Shown one piece after another: positions 11,204-23,440 of a stretch of 64,000 bases of DNA. The translations under genes and the position numbers were made by a program. How positions within the stretch are numbered: position 1 is the first letter of the stretch; each line of letters begins with the position of its first letter. The notes under the pieces were generated by a model that saw only the letters and a program-made list of their open reading frames with translations, searched no databases and was not told the origin of the DNA. The DNA is from Callaeas wilsoni (lineage: Eukaryota > Chordata > Aves > Passeriformes > Callaeidae), in assembly GCA_013398955.1 (NCBI GenBank), contig VWPU01017834.1, positions 248,001 through 312,000 on the forward strand, in the 5' to 3' direction.

Positions 11204-14200
11204 AAAAATCATGATGAGGCATTTCTAAGGATGATATTTTACTGTTACTAATGTATTAACTTCTGACATGTCCTCAGCTTGACGTTTGGTGCAATAAGCC
11301 CTCTTTGCACTACCAAATGGTAAAACAGAGTTTTAGAACAAATGAACATTGGGTGAATTAAGGTGCCAGACCTAACCTGAGGAGAAGGACTGCTCTTCAC
11401 CAGGTGACTTAAAACTCTATAAATCTGTGCTTAACTCAGACATTTTAAATACAGAGGCACTGTTACTGTTTAACTCAATGTTTGGGGTGCTCAGATGAAA
11501 AAAGACCTGAAGTATTTAGATCGCACAGGACCTAGACAGGGATACAAAGCAAAGCTTTAAAAAGAGACAATAAGTAGCACCCAGGGTAGCGTTAGGTTAA
11601 TGGTGGTGAGAGGACTGAAACAAGGTGGAAAGCTGTATTTTGTCAGCGTGGCCCAGCACGTGGTGTGGTGCTCACACGATACTTAACCCAAGGCTCTGCC
11701 CTTGCCGTATCACCTCCACCACGGACTGAGGCTCTGAGAGTTGGTGGGCATCCAGCGGAAACTGGTCATGAGCATGAGCCTCACAAGGCTGAGTGGTCAT
11801 GAATGGCCACAGAAATAATGTTGCCATGTGTGGCTCGTGTCGGCAGGGCAGAGCACATTTTGATAAGAGGTGTGAAGAGACAAGTTGACTAAGTACAGGA
11901 TAACATGCTGGGCTAGGTGGGTTGAATTCCAAAATCCCTGGGTGAAGCCTCACAAATGTGTCATCTCAGATGTCACTGTGGCACCCAATATCACCCTGCT
12001 TTTTTAGTTCTATCGCCAAGTGGGAGGAATAAAATTGATGATCTTCTTCTAGCGGCTTTGATAAATAAGTGCAACTGTTTTCCTGCAAGCACCTGTTTCC
12101 TTCCTACATCTCTTCTTGGGAGATTTTTTAAAGAATTTTTTTCCCGAGAAGCAGCTGAATTCCAAATCCCAGGTCACCCCCCATCTGTTTGCAGAACACA
12201 AGATAGTTAATTTTGGTAATGCTAAAAAAAAGTTCTAAAAAGCCTCTTTCACATTGATGCTCCCCAAGACTGGAAGGCAAGGCATATGGGGGAGCAGCAG
12301 TTGGTGGAACAATTTTATCTATGGTATGAGAAACTAGATAAAAGTGTTCTTGTGAGGACACATGATAAATGGTAAAGGCAGATTCGATGATCACCTTTTT
12401 CCCCTCGGGCTTTTATTACCTACATGTTGCGCAGCTGGTGCTGACAGCCAGTAATGTGTGTCTAGCTATTTTAATATTCATTTTTGGACTAGGGTGGCAG
12501 AGACTCCCCGTTTTGTGGTTTGTGGCTCTGTAGGTGTTTGTAACTTTGCCGCTTTCCATCTGCACGGAAATTCACGCTCACTTCTGGGCATAGTGTTGCC
12601 AGGAGGACACAGATAAGCTGAAGGGAGCTGGGAGGAAAAGAACAAAAGTTATTGTGAGACTGGAAGGAGTGATATATAAAAGAGATAAGTATGCACAGCT
12701 TGACTAAACAATGACTAATTGCTAGAGCATAATAATAATTCTGAAAGGAGTCTTAATTGATTTATCTGAGGAATGCTCAAGGCTTCTTTTAAGATGCTTT
12801 ATTATTAGAATTATTTATCTGTCTAGGTTAAGAATACAATTGAAGACTTCTGTCCTCATTTGATGCTTGAAATTAGGGAAAACGAAACACACACGGAACC
12901 ATAAACATCACAAGGTTATTCAGATGCCAGCGGCACTTAAAATATTCTTTTGTGAATAGTCAGTGTGTGTCACCAGAGGAAGCTAATGGGTATCCTAGTG
13001 TCTCAGATGGTGATAAACAAGGACATTAAATGATAGTGGTTACAGGAATCTTAACAGTGACTTAGTCTAATCCAATACACAAAACAACATGGCTTGTGAA
13101 TTGCTGTATAGCAAGGAACACCAGCTGCGGATCTAAGGCTAACGTGGCTAAGGTGACCAGCACAAACTGTGCAATGAAACTTGTTAAATGTGGGGAGAAA
13201 AGATATGGTATTCCTTCCAAAAAGTTAAAAATATTAGCTTATAATACTCAGATGGTATAAAATGTCACAGCTTTGACTTCAGCAGCACCGTGTTGATTTG
13301 CATTAGCTGAAGTTCTGTCTCTAAATTCTTTAAGAAAACCCAAAATGAAACTATAATGAATTTATTTCTGGAAGGACACCATCTGGTGTTTTATTGCTAG
13401 CTGACAAGAAGTAGGAAAGGATAGTCTGACTGCTGGTTGCAGGAGAAGTGCAGGATTTGCATTTTACAGGGGCTAGTGAGGATGATATTTAACCAAATAT
13501 CTCTTTTTAACAGGGCCTCTTACAATCATCTACAAGCTAGAGATGCATTCAAACCAAATCCAGTGACCTGGATATCATAAACTGTCTCTCTTTAAAAGTG
13601 ATGTAAACTAGGAATAATGGCACAATTCTGTCACGCTTCAGAAGGAAATTAACCCCCTGTCTAGATCTGTATGGTGTCTAACCAATCACCTCCATTTAAT
13701 GGCTTCAATATTTCTGGTGATTAAAAAACTGGCTCTGATTATAAGGCAAGTCATCTTTCAGGATTCATAATCCTGTGTAAAACTGGGGAACCTTAATCCT
13801 TACCTGGATGCTGATTTCGTTGCGTACTCTGATTCCCTTCATTTTTTCCATGCCTCGTCTTCTACACAATAAATTACTTTTTCTGTTTTCCCAGCATATA
13901 ACTCTCTATAGAACTATCCATCATACCACATTACAGTACAAGAAAGGTAGAAGTAGCTTTTACACTCTGCTGTTGATTACTTTTGGGAAAGCAATATTTA
14001 AGGTTTATTTCATTTTTTAAAAATTCTGTGGTTGTGTCAGATGTACCTACTTTTGATTGTTATTCAATAATAATTTTAGTAGAGCCTTTAGGTAGAATCC
14101 TCAAATTAAGGCACTGCAGAAGCTTTTTGGGAAAGATTAAATGATGGTGCTCTGAGAAGCAGTCAGTTTGTTCTTGACCTCAAACAACAGCCAGTCACAA

Positions 14201-15679
14201 AGCAAGTGCCAAGACTGTCTGAGGAGATAAACTTGAGTGTGAGCTATTTAGTAAGAGAGAGATAAGAAAGCAAAATGCTGTATTTGCTGATTTTTTTAAT
14301 GAGATGAAGACATAAAAAATGGCGAGACTGCAACAGAAATTAAGGATACAACTTCTTTTATGGAAATGCATGTTTGGTAGAGGTTCAGCAAAAGAACCTT
14401 TGTTTCATGGCATTTGTATCAATTTGCATGATTAGGAAGCACCTGTTGTATGTAGCAGGTCGTGAGCACAAAGGCAACTGTGAGTGCTGATCTGAAGGCT
14501 CCTCATTTGCTTGTGAAGCGCATTTTTCCCTGATGAGACAGGGATTTGCTATTCTCCACCGGCAAGGGTAGGGTGATGGTCTTTCTGCTGCTGAGCCCAT
14601 CTCTGCTCCTCCCAGGCCGTGGTTCGGCACAAGAGCTCTCAGTGAGGACCAGCAGCAGGGAAGGGCCATGCCAAAGGCTGGAGCCGTGACACAGTGGCTC
14701 TGTCACACTGGATTCCCCGCCCCCCCAGGAGCTGTGGGAATAGCTCCGAGGGGGATGTGTGGGTCTGAGCCGGATGTGAGGGCATTTGTTTCAGGAACCC
14801 TCGAAGCTGTGGCTAACTCAGCTGACTTTGCAAGCATTGCTATGAAAAAATAGATGGTTTTCTTTCCACTAGACACTGCTCTTAGGCTATTGGGAGTTAA
14901 ATTGTGGGCAGTTGCCAAAGAAATGCCAGACCACAGGACTTACATGCAGTCAGGGGACTGTGTATAACTTCTGGTTTCTAAGGAACAGTACATAAGGATA
15001 ATCTCATAGTTTCAGCATTAGGAGAGCTAATATTCTTATTACCTTTACTTCTATTAATTTTGCTTGGAAAATATAATGTTAATATATAATTGTAATTAGA
15101 GTAGGTTGGCAGTTATAAATAAGGTCATGAATACCTCTCAGTCAGATTCAGGAATACAGAAAGTGATGTGCCTGCCCTTCTGCATTAGTGTACTTAAAAG
15201 GAGATAGTCCTAATAGAAAGCAGCCTGAATGGGTAAGGCAGACAGAACCTTGTGTACATCTCCCATCACATAAATCCAAAATTCAGAGCCAGGAAACAGA
15301 AGACACAAAGAACATCTTCCTAAAGACAGATACAGAGAGAGCCAAGCTCCCCTGTCCATGGCACACTGAAACAGGAGCTGTGTCCAAGCGTGGTTAGAAG
15401 GCACAAGAGGTGACTGCTCATCAGGTAGCAAGGCTGCAGCTACAAGCCTTCACATGGCTGTGGGCCCAGCTCACGAGTGCTTCTGGAGCCAAGGTGCATC
15501 AGCTTGGGCACCACACAGAGCCAACACTCTGAAGTCAAACTGGAAAACGAACTGGTAAGAACATAATGCACTGCTTTTCGCTGACAGATTACCTGGTTCA
15601 AGTTTCCACTGCTCTGCACTCCACATGCTTCTGTGCACAACCCCCATTTAAATAACAGGTTACTTCAATAATTAATGCG

Positions 15680-15790
15680 CTCTAATGTCTCCATGACTTT
15701 GCCATAGAATTCCTATGTGCCCTTGGGCAAATAATTTCATCTCTCTGGCCTTCAATTCACCATTTTCAGAATAAATGTGAAGCCAGAGCT
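15680..15790 (+). mobile_element. MIR-like (CORE-SINE family) fragment
   Basis: The order of motifs matches the sense strand of MIR: a tgtgcccttgggcaa segment, then catctctctggccttcaattcaccattttcagaataa-type sequence corresponding to the MIR part that ends in the 'cctcatctgtaaaatgg' region. It is diverged, as expected for an element that stopped moving before the amniote lineages separated. Ends are not clear. Confidence 0.6.
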
Positions 15791-18700
15791 CAATTAACAA
15801 AGATAACAGAGAAATGGGATGACCCAGAGAAAGAGAAAATGTGGAGATTTGAATCCTTGTGGTGCAACAGCTGTACAAAGAGAGGATGGAACACAGAAGA
15901 TCCATGACAATGTTGACTGTGAAGTGCGGGGTTTCCCGAACCAACCTGGAGCAAAGGCATTCAGCCCACCCTGCCCATTCCTGCCCAAGCATAGCTGCAG
16001 GAGTACATTCTTGCACAGAGCTGCTCGGGGTGCTGCTGCACCCACGGAAGGGGTTATCTGTCATGTGGGTAAGCAGCATAAAGATATAGTGCTGAAGGGT
16101 GTTCCAAGGTACTTAAATACCTAAATAAATAAAAGATGGATAATATCATCCTGTACTCAACAGTATTGTGATTCAGATGTCCCAATGCATCAGGCTTAAC
16201 TCTGAGTGATAAGATGTTCTTTTGCTGCAGAGTACTTTATGAGAAGCAGTAGATGAAGAAAATAAGACAGATAGGCACTAACTGTAGCCTTTCTCCATGT
16301 AAGACTGGTAACCTGTAACAGAAAGATTTCCCTAAAAGTGAGGGTTTTTTACTTTCTATCCAAGTGCATGTGTAAGTCACACCCTTTGCAACAAAGGCAG
16401 AAATGGGATATACTCTCAACCTCGGATAAATGGCTGAAATGAAAACCTTTTCCAAGCAGTGAGTGATTTAGGAGCTTGTATGTAACTTCAGGTAGGATTT
16501 ATGGTCATACACTACTATATATTGTATGCACATAACAAAAGTGTTATCCAAAAGCCAAAGTCAGAGAAAGAATGGGTGATTAAGAGAAAGAATTCCCAAT
16601 ATGCTGAACTATGATTAGGCTAGTGGGAGTACTGCTGTAAGAATTAAATTTACAACAAAAGTAACTCATTTTTATCTGTTCTGAGTAATTCAGTACATTC
16701 TCACTTTGCTGTTACAGCTAACTGTAACTTCTTTTTCTCTGTAAATTATTCAAATATCCCAAAGGGTCAGATAAGAAAATTGCTTTCTTGGAACCAATAA
16801 TGAATATGGGGTCAGCCAATCCAAAACAATAAGGTATGTTGCCAACAAATATTCTTCATATCAAAACAATGTCTGTCTCTAAATCATGTTTCTAACTATT
16901 CCTTCCAAAACTGGAGAATATGGACCACATCCCCATTTATAGACTTTGTTTTACAGATGTAACACTTCTGCTTACCCTCCTCCTGCAGACTGAGAGTCTG
17001 CCTTGCTGAGGAACATTCTTCTTCCCTTCTTTGAAACATAGAGCATAATCTCACGGACATACTAGAAACCCCTTGGTTTGTAGCTGGACACTTCCCAAAC
17101 TCCCAAGCATTTTTCTGAAACTGTAGATTCTTGGTCACAAAGTGGCAAAAAAACATGGAAAGGAGGCTTAACAAAGACATTTATAAATAGCTTTGAGGAT
17201 GCCTGCATTCTTAAAACAAACAAGACTTAGATTTTCTAATACAAAAGTTTCTAATGCCTTATCTTACCCTTGTTGTGATATCAGGAAAACCTAATTTTTA
17301 AGGCCTGGTGAATCTTCCAGCAAGTTCTCCTTATATATCAGTGTCTCCTTATGCAGCACAGCACCCTGCTCTTAAACTACATTTGCCCTCAGTGCTTGTA
17401 CACATACGGACAGTGACTTCTGCCTAGTTCTTTCCTAAATCCTTCCTATAGTCCCTATTAGCATTTGTATAGAAAGAATATTTTTCTGCAGGAGTGGGCC
17501 AGCAAGTGAGAGGCGGTCAAAAGCTCTTTTCATGCCTTCTCAGTGCTGACCTTCAATAAGGCTTCAAGAATCTTCCCTACAAAAAGCAGCAGCCATGGCT
17601 GAATTCACTACAAAATGTTAATTCAATATAGAGACATGCCAGTCTGCCACAGCAGCAGGATCAGTGCTGGTGGAAGGGGAGGAATGAGGGGTCTGATTTG
17701 TATTCTACTCTGCTTCAAGCTGCTTTTCCAATTGCACCATCTCCTATTTATGATATCTCTTTTGAAAGCAGACTCCTGGTATTGCAGCTGAAGTAAGTAG
17801 TCACTTGATGTGAAATCTCTACCAAATCTGCTGTTTCCAGTGAATTCTGAATTCTGACTTTTCAAAATCTGTATCACTATGTGGAAACTCTTGATGGTGT
17901 TTCTGGGTCTGGCCTGTGAACACTATGTAAGAGAGAAGGGTTATGCAAGTGTAAGGACTCCATTAACTTCCTTAATTCTGTTTCTTTTTGCTTGAGATTA
18001 TCTCAGAAAAGAGATGTAGCCCCAAGGAAGAAACATAATGTGAAAAAATACAATCATCTATACAGAAGAGGTTTAGCACAGAAGCAGTTCCTTGGTGCTG
18101 GGCAATACAGATATTCTTTTTATATAGTAATTGTCAATAGAAGAAGTAGGTCTGTAATAAAACTGATTAAAAAGTATCCTTCATTTGACTTTTTTCAAGG
18201 TGTACTACCATCATATTGTCATGTGATGGTGATCTTTGATTTTCTTTTCACAACATTTTATTTGACACAGTTGATGAAAAAAAAATCCATATATATTGAA
18301 TATTGTACTGTCGTTGATTCTGATGTCAAGCCACAGCCATCATCTCAAATTTTGTTGTCCTAAGTGTAAATGCCCATAAACAACACTTGATATGTAAATC
18401 TTCAGGCTCAATTTCACCTTGCAAATCAAGAAAACCCCTTGGGTACCACTGATTTCAATTTAACAGGAATGGGCTTTGGTTTTGATCCATTTAAAAAAAA
18501 AAAACAAAGGTAGCAAATAGATTACTGTGAACTTCTGCCCAAGGATGGAAATATTCCTTAGTTTTCCTTGCAAAAATAGTAGTTAAGTGCCTCAGAGAAC
18601 TTTTAGCACTAGTGAATAAATTCCAAGGATAGTCTTCTGTGAGAGGAGTACCCCAATGGTGCTGCATGATCCCCAGGTGGCTTTCCAGCAGTCACAGCTG

Positions 18701-18960
18701 TGCACAACGACTCTGACACTCCATGAGTGGTAGAACCACATTGGCTGAGAGAGGGACAGGCTGGCAGGTGCTGCTGTCACTGAAATCTCAGGGTTACTCT
18801 GGGATTCCTATTCGTATTCACGCTGCACAAACTTAGAGCAGTGAAGCCTCCAGCAAACTCTTGTCATCACCTTCTTGTGATTTTCCCTCCAAGCTCTTCC
18901 TTCTCTCGTCTTGCGGTTCTTGGTGACACGAGAATTTTATCAGTTCGTTTAGTAAGGGAA
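15791..18960. other. Noncoding unique DNA
   Basis: AT-rich sequence with no supported gene. A plus frame of 101 codons (15819-16124) and one of 123 codons (17992-18363) are open but show no domains; the latter is low-complexity and AT-driven. A possible old amniote repeat fragment with diffuse similarity to other copies in the window lies near 18390-18480. Confidence 0.5.
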
Positions 18961-18969
18961 ATTCGCCAA

Positions 18970-19110
18970 CTCTGATGTGATAATATATCTCCTATGTTAT
19001 GGATGCAGAAACTGGAGAGAAATTAAATTATTTGCCTAAAATCAAACAGTCAGTGGCAGAATAAATGTGAGGGTCACCTATCAGGTTAAAGTCTCAGAAA
19101 TCCTTCACTT
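18970..19110 (-). mobile_element. MIR-like fragment, antisense
   Basis: Read on the plus strand, this contains 'gatgcagaaactggagagaaattaaattatttgcc' type sequence (split by substitutions) followed by cagtcagtggcagaataa. That is the reverse complement order of MIR: 'acagatgaggaaactgaggc', 'aagtgacttgccc', 'agtcagtggcagag'. Divergence is high and the borders are approximate. Confidence 0.55.
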
Positions 19111-20976
19111 TAAATGACATATCATCTTTCCTGCCCTTTAAATCCAGTTTTCTATGCTTGATTTACAGAGATCCATCCATTAATTATCAAGAATGTGACC
19201 ACGGGTCCTTAGAAGGAAAATACAGGAGAGTTCGGGAGAAGGAGATGACCTGTTAGCTGACTTTATACAGGATCCTATGGATAGATGACATTCCTAGCAA
19301 CACAATACTGACATTTCAAATTTTACCCCCATCAAAGAGATCTGGGTTTTTTGCCATTGTTCATGCAAACATTGTCATTTACTGTGTCTCTGCTTTCAGT
19401 GTTATTAGCTGTTCTCAGTTCTTCAGTTTATTAAAAGACAAGGGGAATAAATATAAACCCTGGTATTGACTGCAGGTACCTTGGCTGTTCTGTGTACAAT
19501 TATATTATGATAAATTTAATAATTAATGGGTCCATCTATGATGCATAACAGCATCACTGAGAATCTTCATGATCAGACAGTCCTGCTGCCTCCTTGCCCT
19601 CACACATACAGTAGATAACAGGCAATGCATGGAACAGTAATGGCGAAATCTTAAGTTTTTGTAAACTGGCATAATTTCACTCAATAATCATAAAGAAAAA
19701 AACCAAAATCCAATTCTTCTCATTGGCATGAGGGTAAATAATGTCTACATTATGTGTAGTTGGCTTAAAATTCTTGACTAAATGTAGGCCTTGCTTACGG
19801 CAAGGTAAGCTAGAAACAGCTCCTACAGAATTACCGTGTGAATGATGAAGAGGCAAATCAGGAAAGAAAAGCATCATAAGGCAAAATCATATTTCTCAAG
19901 AAACCTGTGACAAAATCAGGAACAGAAATCAAAGGACAGAGTGGCACCAAATGAGAACTGTCCTAGCTCCCTTCAAAAAGAGGTTGGGACCTTGTCCTGC
20001 TTAACAATGCACAGTCTTAAGAAGTGATCCTGAAAATACCCATAGCAAGCCTTACTTCTCCACATCTGTCAGTTTTATTGTGATCATCAAGCTAAGAATT
20101 ATTTACAGAATTATTAGAGAAATCAGGTGGAAAATCTAAATATAAGTGAATTGCAAATGGAAATTTGAGATAACTTTATTGCTGGGATTTTTATTACTTT
20201 TTAATATTTTTAAAAGAATTTTTGCATGCACATGTTACTCTTTTCCTATATTAGATGCTTGCTGATAATCTACTGGATGTCAGGCTTGCCATCATAGCAG
20301 CATCTTAGAGCCTAATATCTGATCTGTCACCGGATAGCTACTTCAGAGGTGCACTAATCACAACCAGTGCCTAAGACACAGTATATAGAAACATAAAATT
20401 AGGGGATCCAGGGAGAATAGGAGGAAAGGCCATTAGGCAATACCCCACACAAGTCAATTCCTCCATCTCTGAGAAAGTGCTGCCACAGAAATGTTATTGT
20501 TCCCATTTAGGACTCACTTATTGCTTGCACTTAGGACTAATTTGGCAAATCACTGACATGCATTAAGTTGATGGGGTTTAAATAGAAGTTTGACTGGTTT
20601 TCTGATTTAAGTCTTTATGTCCTAAATTATTTTGGAACTCCAATATTGAAGTACAGAGGAAATCCATCACCATAATGAACAGGAGAACTGGACTGGACAG
20701 AACACAAAACCAAACCCTGTAATCCTGAAATGAAGAAATGAGAAGAGAAGGAAATCTACTATGGATAGAAGATTTCTGAACCCAAGAAACAACAGAGGAT
20801 GGAAATGCATTCCCTGGAGAGACACCTGAGCAAGGGCAATCAAGTTATAGTGTAAAAATGATGAGATAATGTAAAAAGCAAGAGGACTTAAGAGAACAAA
20901 TCAGAAGAGTGAATTTAAATGCATATGGTTTTCAAGGATAAACTATGAAGGAGCTGGGGAGCAATTAAGGAGTAAA
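19111..20976. other. Noncoding unique DNA
   Basis: AT-rich sequence with only short open frames (up to 66 codons). No repeat family was recognised apart from weak, undecidable similarity to old SINEs. Confidence 0.5.
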
Positions 20977-21042
20977 ATACATACATACATACATATATAT
21001 ATGTGTATATACATATATATATCTATATAAAAATATATACAC
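20977..21042. repeat. Compound ATAC/TA microsatellite
   Basis: Four or five ATAC units run into imperfect TA and TATATG units. The minus-strand frame over this region (YIYVYTHIYMYV-type product) is a product of the repeat, not a gene. Confidence 0.9.
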
Positions 21043-22214
21043 AAAAAAGAAAGAATCTAAGTGAATTCTTGGCGCTGGACTCCTTTCACTCCAAAGGGTG
21101 CCTAAACATAACATACCTACTCTTTCAGATAGTAATGATGAGGAACTATAAGAGATTGTTGTGTCAACAGAAAATGTTGGAACAAGCTGAAAGAATAAAG
21201 GGCAGTAAGTCATCAGCTCTGGAGTGTGAGGAACCATAGAGAAATAGTCAAGATAATGGAAAAGGCAGCACTATTTAACAGGTTTTCCTCTCTGCCACTA
21301 ATATGGGGCTATTCAATTAAAATTGTAGACTACAATTTCAGAATATAGAAGTAAATCCTTATTTTTTCGCAGCATCTAGCAAAGATTAGGCATTTTCAGA
21401 GATGTTGCTAATATCACACCTTTGCAATAGCTCTTCATACAGCTATATTATGGTCATAGCGATCCTTTTTGATGTTAAAAATTACAGAAAATACAAGTGA
21501 TATGAACCTCTGAACTGATCTATTAATGGCTATTGTTAGTCACAGGATATTGGACTAAGCAAGCCATTGGTCTTCCTTTTGGGACAATTCCTTAATGTTT
21601 AAATTATCACTCATCTTGTGTGTCATGTTGGTATTCTTAATGTCAACTACATATAAAAAAAAAAATAATAATTCAGAAATAACAACATAATGTTGTAAAA
21701 CCATAAAGAGCAAATAAGATTAGAAAAGCCATTTCCTTTACTGGGATTTGTGAGCTAAAGGTTAACTTCCAATTAGAGTTTAAAAGGAAGAACTTTTATT
21801 CTGCGTTGGTTGAGGCTTTTAGCAAATCACATTTATATGTGCAGAACATTTGTATATTCCCTAATAACTTGCCATTACATTAAAGGCTGTAAGCTTGCCG
21901 CCAGAACTTGTACAACCAATCTGGACACAAGACATGCAGTGATAAGATTTGTTAATATTGCATTATCAGATGCTATTGCTTTGCTATTGATTGCAATTAT
22001 GTCACCGTTCAGTTGCCAGGTAAATCCTGTGTGCCAGCCTTGTATTGTTATGTATAAATAATACTCAGTAGAGGAAGATTAATTCCTGTGTCACATTTAT
22101 ATTGTAGCAAAATAGCAATAATAGTATTGTATTAAAAATAACATAAAGGAAAAAGATAAATAGTGCAAAACAATAACCAACATATTTAAATAATAGCAAG
22201 CCCAGGGGATTAAG
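21043..22214. other. Noncoding DNA including a possible conserved element
   Basis: The part at about 21800-22070 has balanced composition with many homeodomain-like and octamer-like words (taatattgcattatc, tgattgcaattatg) and no sign of repeat origin. It resembles a conserved noncoding element. The rest is AT-rich without identifiable features. Confidence 0.3.
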
Positions 22215-22440
22215 TGATACTTTGCATTTTTATAGAGCTTTCAATATAAGGATCTCAAAACACTTCACAAACATTAGCAAAATAAGCCTCCCAACACTCT
22301 TTAGGTAGGGAAATATTATTATCCTCATTTTACAGATGAATAAGCTTCTTTATGAGGAAGATAAAGCCAAGTGAAGTTCCCAAAGCCACAAAGCATGTCA
22401 GAAGCAGAATTACTAAATAGGCTCCGTGCTTAGATTACAC
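22215..22440 (-). mobile_element. MIR-type CORE-SINE, antisense, well preserved
   Basis: The plus strand shows in order: ggatctcaaaacacttcac, acattagcaaaataagcctc, a 'ggtagggaaatattattatcc' type segment, tcattttacagatgaataag, aagtgaagttcccaaagcc and atgtcagaagcagaattac. This order is the reverse complement of the classical MIR 3' half (hallmarks: 'attttacagatgaggaaactgag', 'cttgcccaaggtcac', 'gtcagtggcagag'). It is the clearest ancient SINE in the window. Confidence 0.75.
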
Positions 22441-23345
22441 AGAGACCTTGACAGATAGAAAAGAATTCACACATTCTCTGAAAAGCCAGGTCACGTTACA
22501 CAGCCATCACCTTAATGAGAATTACAAACACAAAAAAGCCAAATTTTCATTTCTGAAGTCAAAACTAGATGGTAGTGAGACCCTCCCGTCAGGCTGCCTG
22601 CAGACTGCTCATGGAGACTCAAGGCAAAGCATCACTCACTGTTTGCTTCACAGATCCCAGGGGTCCTAGCTGGAATCCACTAAAGGCTTTTCCCACACTG
22701 TCCACTCTCCTTTAATCTGACTCACATCAGCCCAAATTCCTTTTCCATCAAACTGCAGGGGCTTTTTTCCTGTTTTCAATTGATAAAATGTCTTTTTTTG
22801 TCTGTAAGTGATGTATAATTCAGAGTGAGTACAAGCAGGCCATGAAGAAGATTTTTTCTTTTTTTCCCTGTATATACCCGTCCTTTAGCTCTTTGGTTAT
22901 TACAGAAATGTATTTTACAGGTTTAACTACAGTGTGATTCACTATAAAATATGGATGATATCTGATGTAGTAGGCAAGACAGGAAGTAGACAGTTCGTGT
23001 CAGATATCAAGAGCCCAATTCTGACAGAGCACTTGCACAGGAAAATCTAGAGTTATCTCAGGTTTTCACAGCTGTAACAAAGTGCAGAACCTGACTGCTG
23101 GCATAAAAAATGTAATAAAATTGCTAAGAATAAAGCAACAGCACTCAGATCCAAGTTTTGGGTTTTTTATTCCACGGTATATAAAAGGTAAAAAGATGCA
23201 GATGGAGTCTGCCCATTTTAAGGAGAAATAATGTCCTTCCCTTCCACTTATTTCTGATTGCTACGGATCCTACTGTCATTGCTGCTCAATTATTCTCAAG
23301 GCAGAAACTTCACCAGTGCCATCAAAAGGAATGCTCAAGCACATT
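22441..23345. other. Noncoding unique DNA
   Basis: AT-rich with a 73-codon frame at 22448-22669 that has no recognisable content. No repeats identified until the CR1 tail that follows. Confidence 0.5.
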
Positions 23346-23440
23346 GTGTGATTTTTGGGTTGTCCTGTGCAGGGCCAGGAACTGGACTTGATGATCCTTG
23401 TGAACCCCTTTCAACTTAGGATATTCTGTGATTCTATGAT
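23346..23440 (+). mobile_element. CR1 LINE, 3' end fragment
   Basis: The segment matches the 3' untranslated end of avian CR1: tgtcctgtgcagggccagga, then actggacttgatgatccttg, then cccctttcaacttaggatat, ending in the typical terminal octamer repeat as ttctgtgattctatgat. Only about 95 bp remain, consistent with the strong 5' truncation usual for CR1. It carries no reverse transcriptase sequence. An overlapping frame at 23355-23708 is a by-product. Confidence 0.9.

Larger units (their letters stand above)
9073..15679. other. Long noncoding stretch
   Basis: Mostly AT-rich unique DNA. A GC-richer patch at 10140-10450 contains the longest non-repeat open frame in the window (10134-10772), described separately. 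A 13-15 bp tandem duplication lies at 11176-11203. An AT-rich block at about 12660-12860 has several TTATTA and TAATTG words and resembles a noncoding element. The 14500-14830 patch is GC-richer with frames on both strands. No gene, RNA or transposon was recognised with confidence. Confidence 0.5.
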
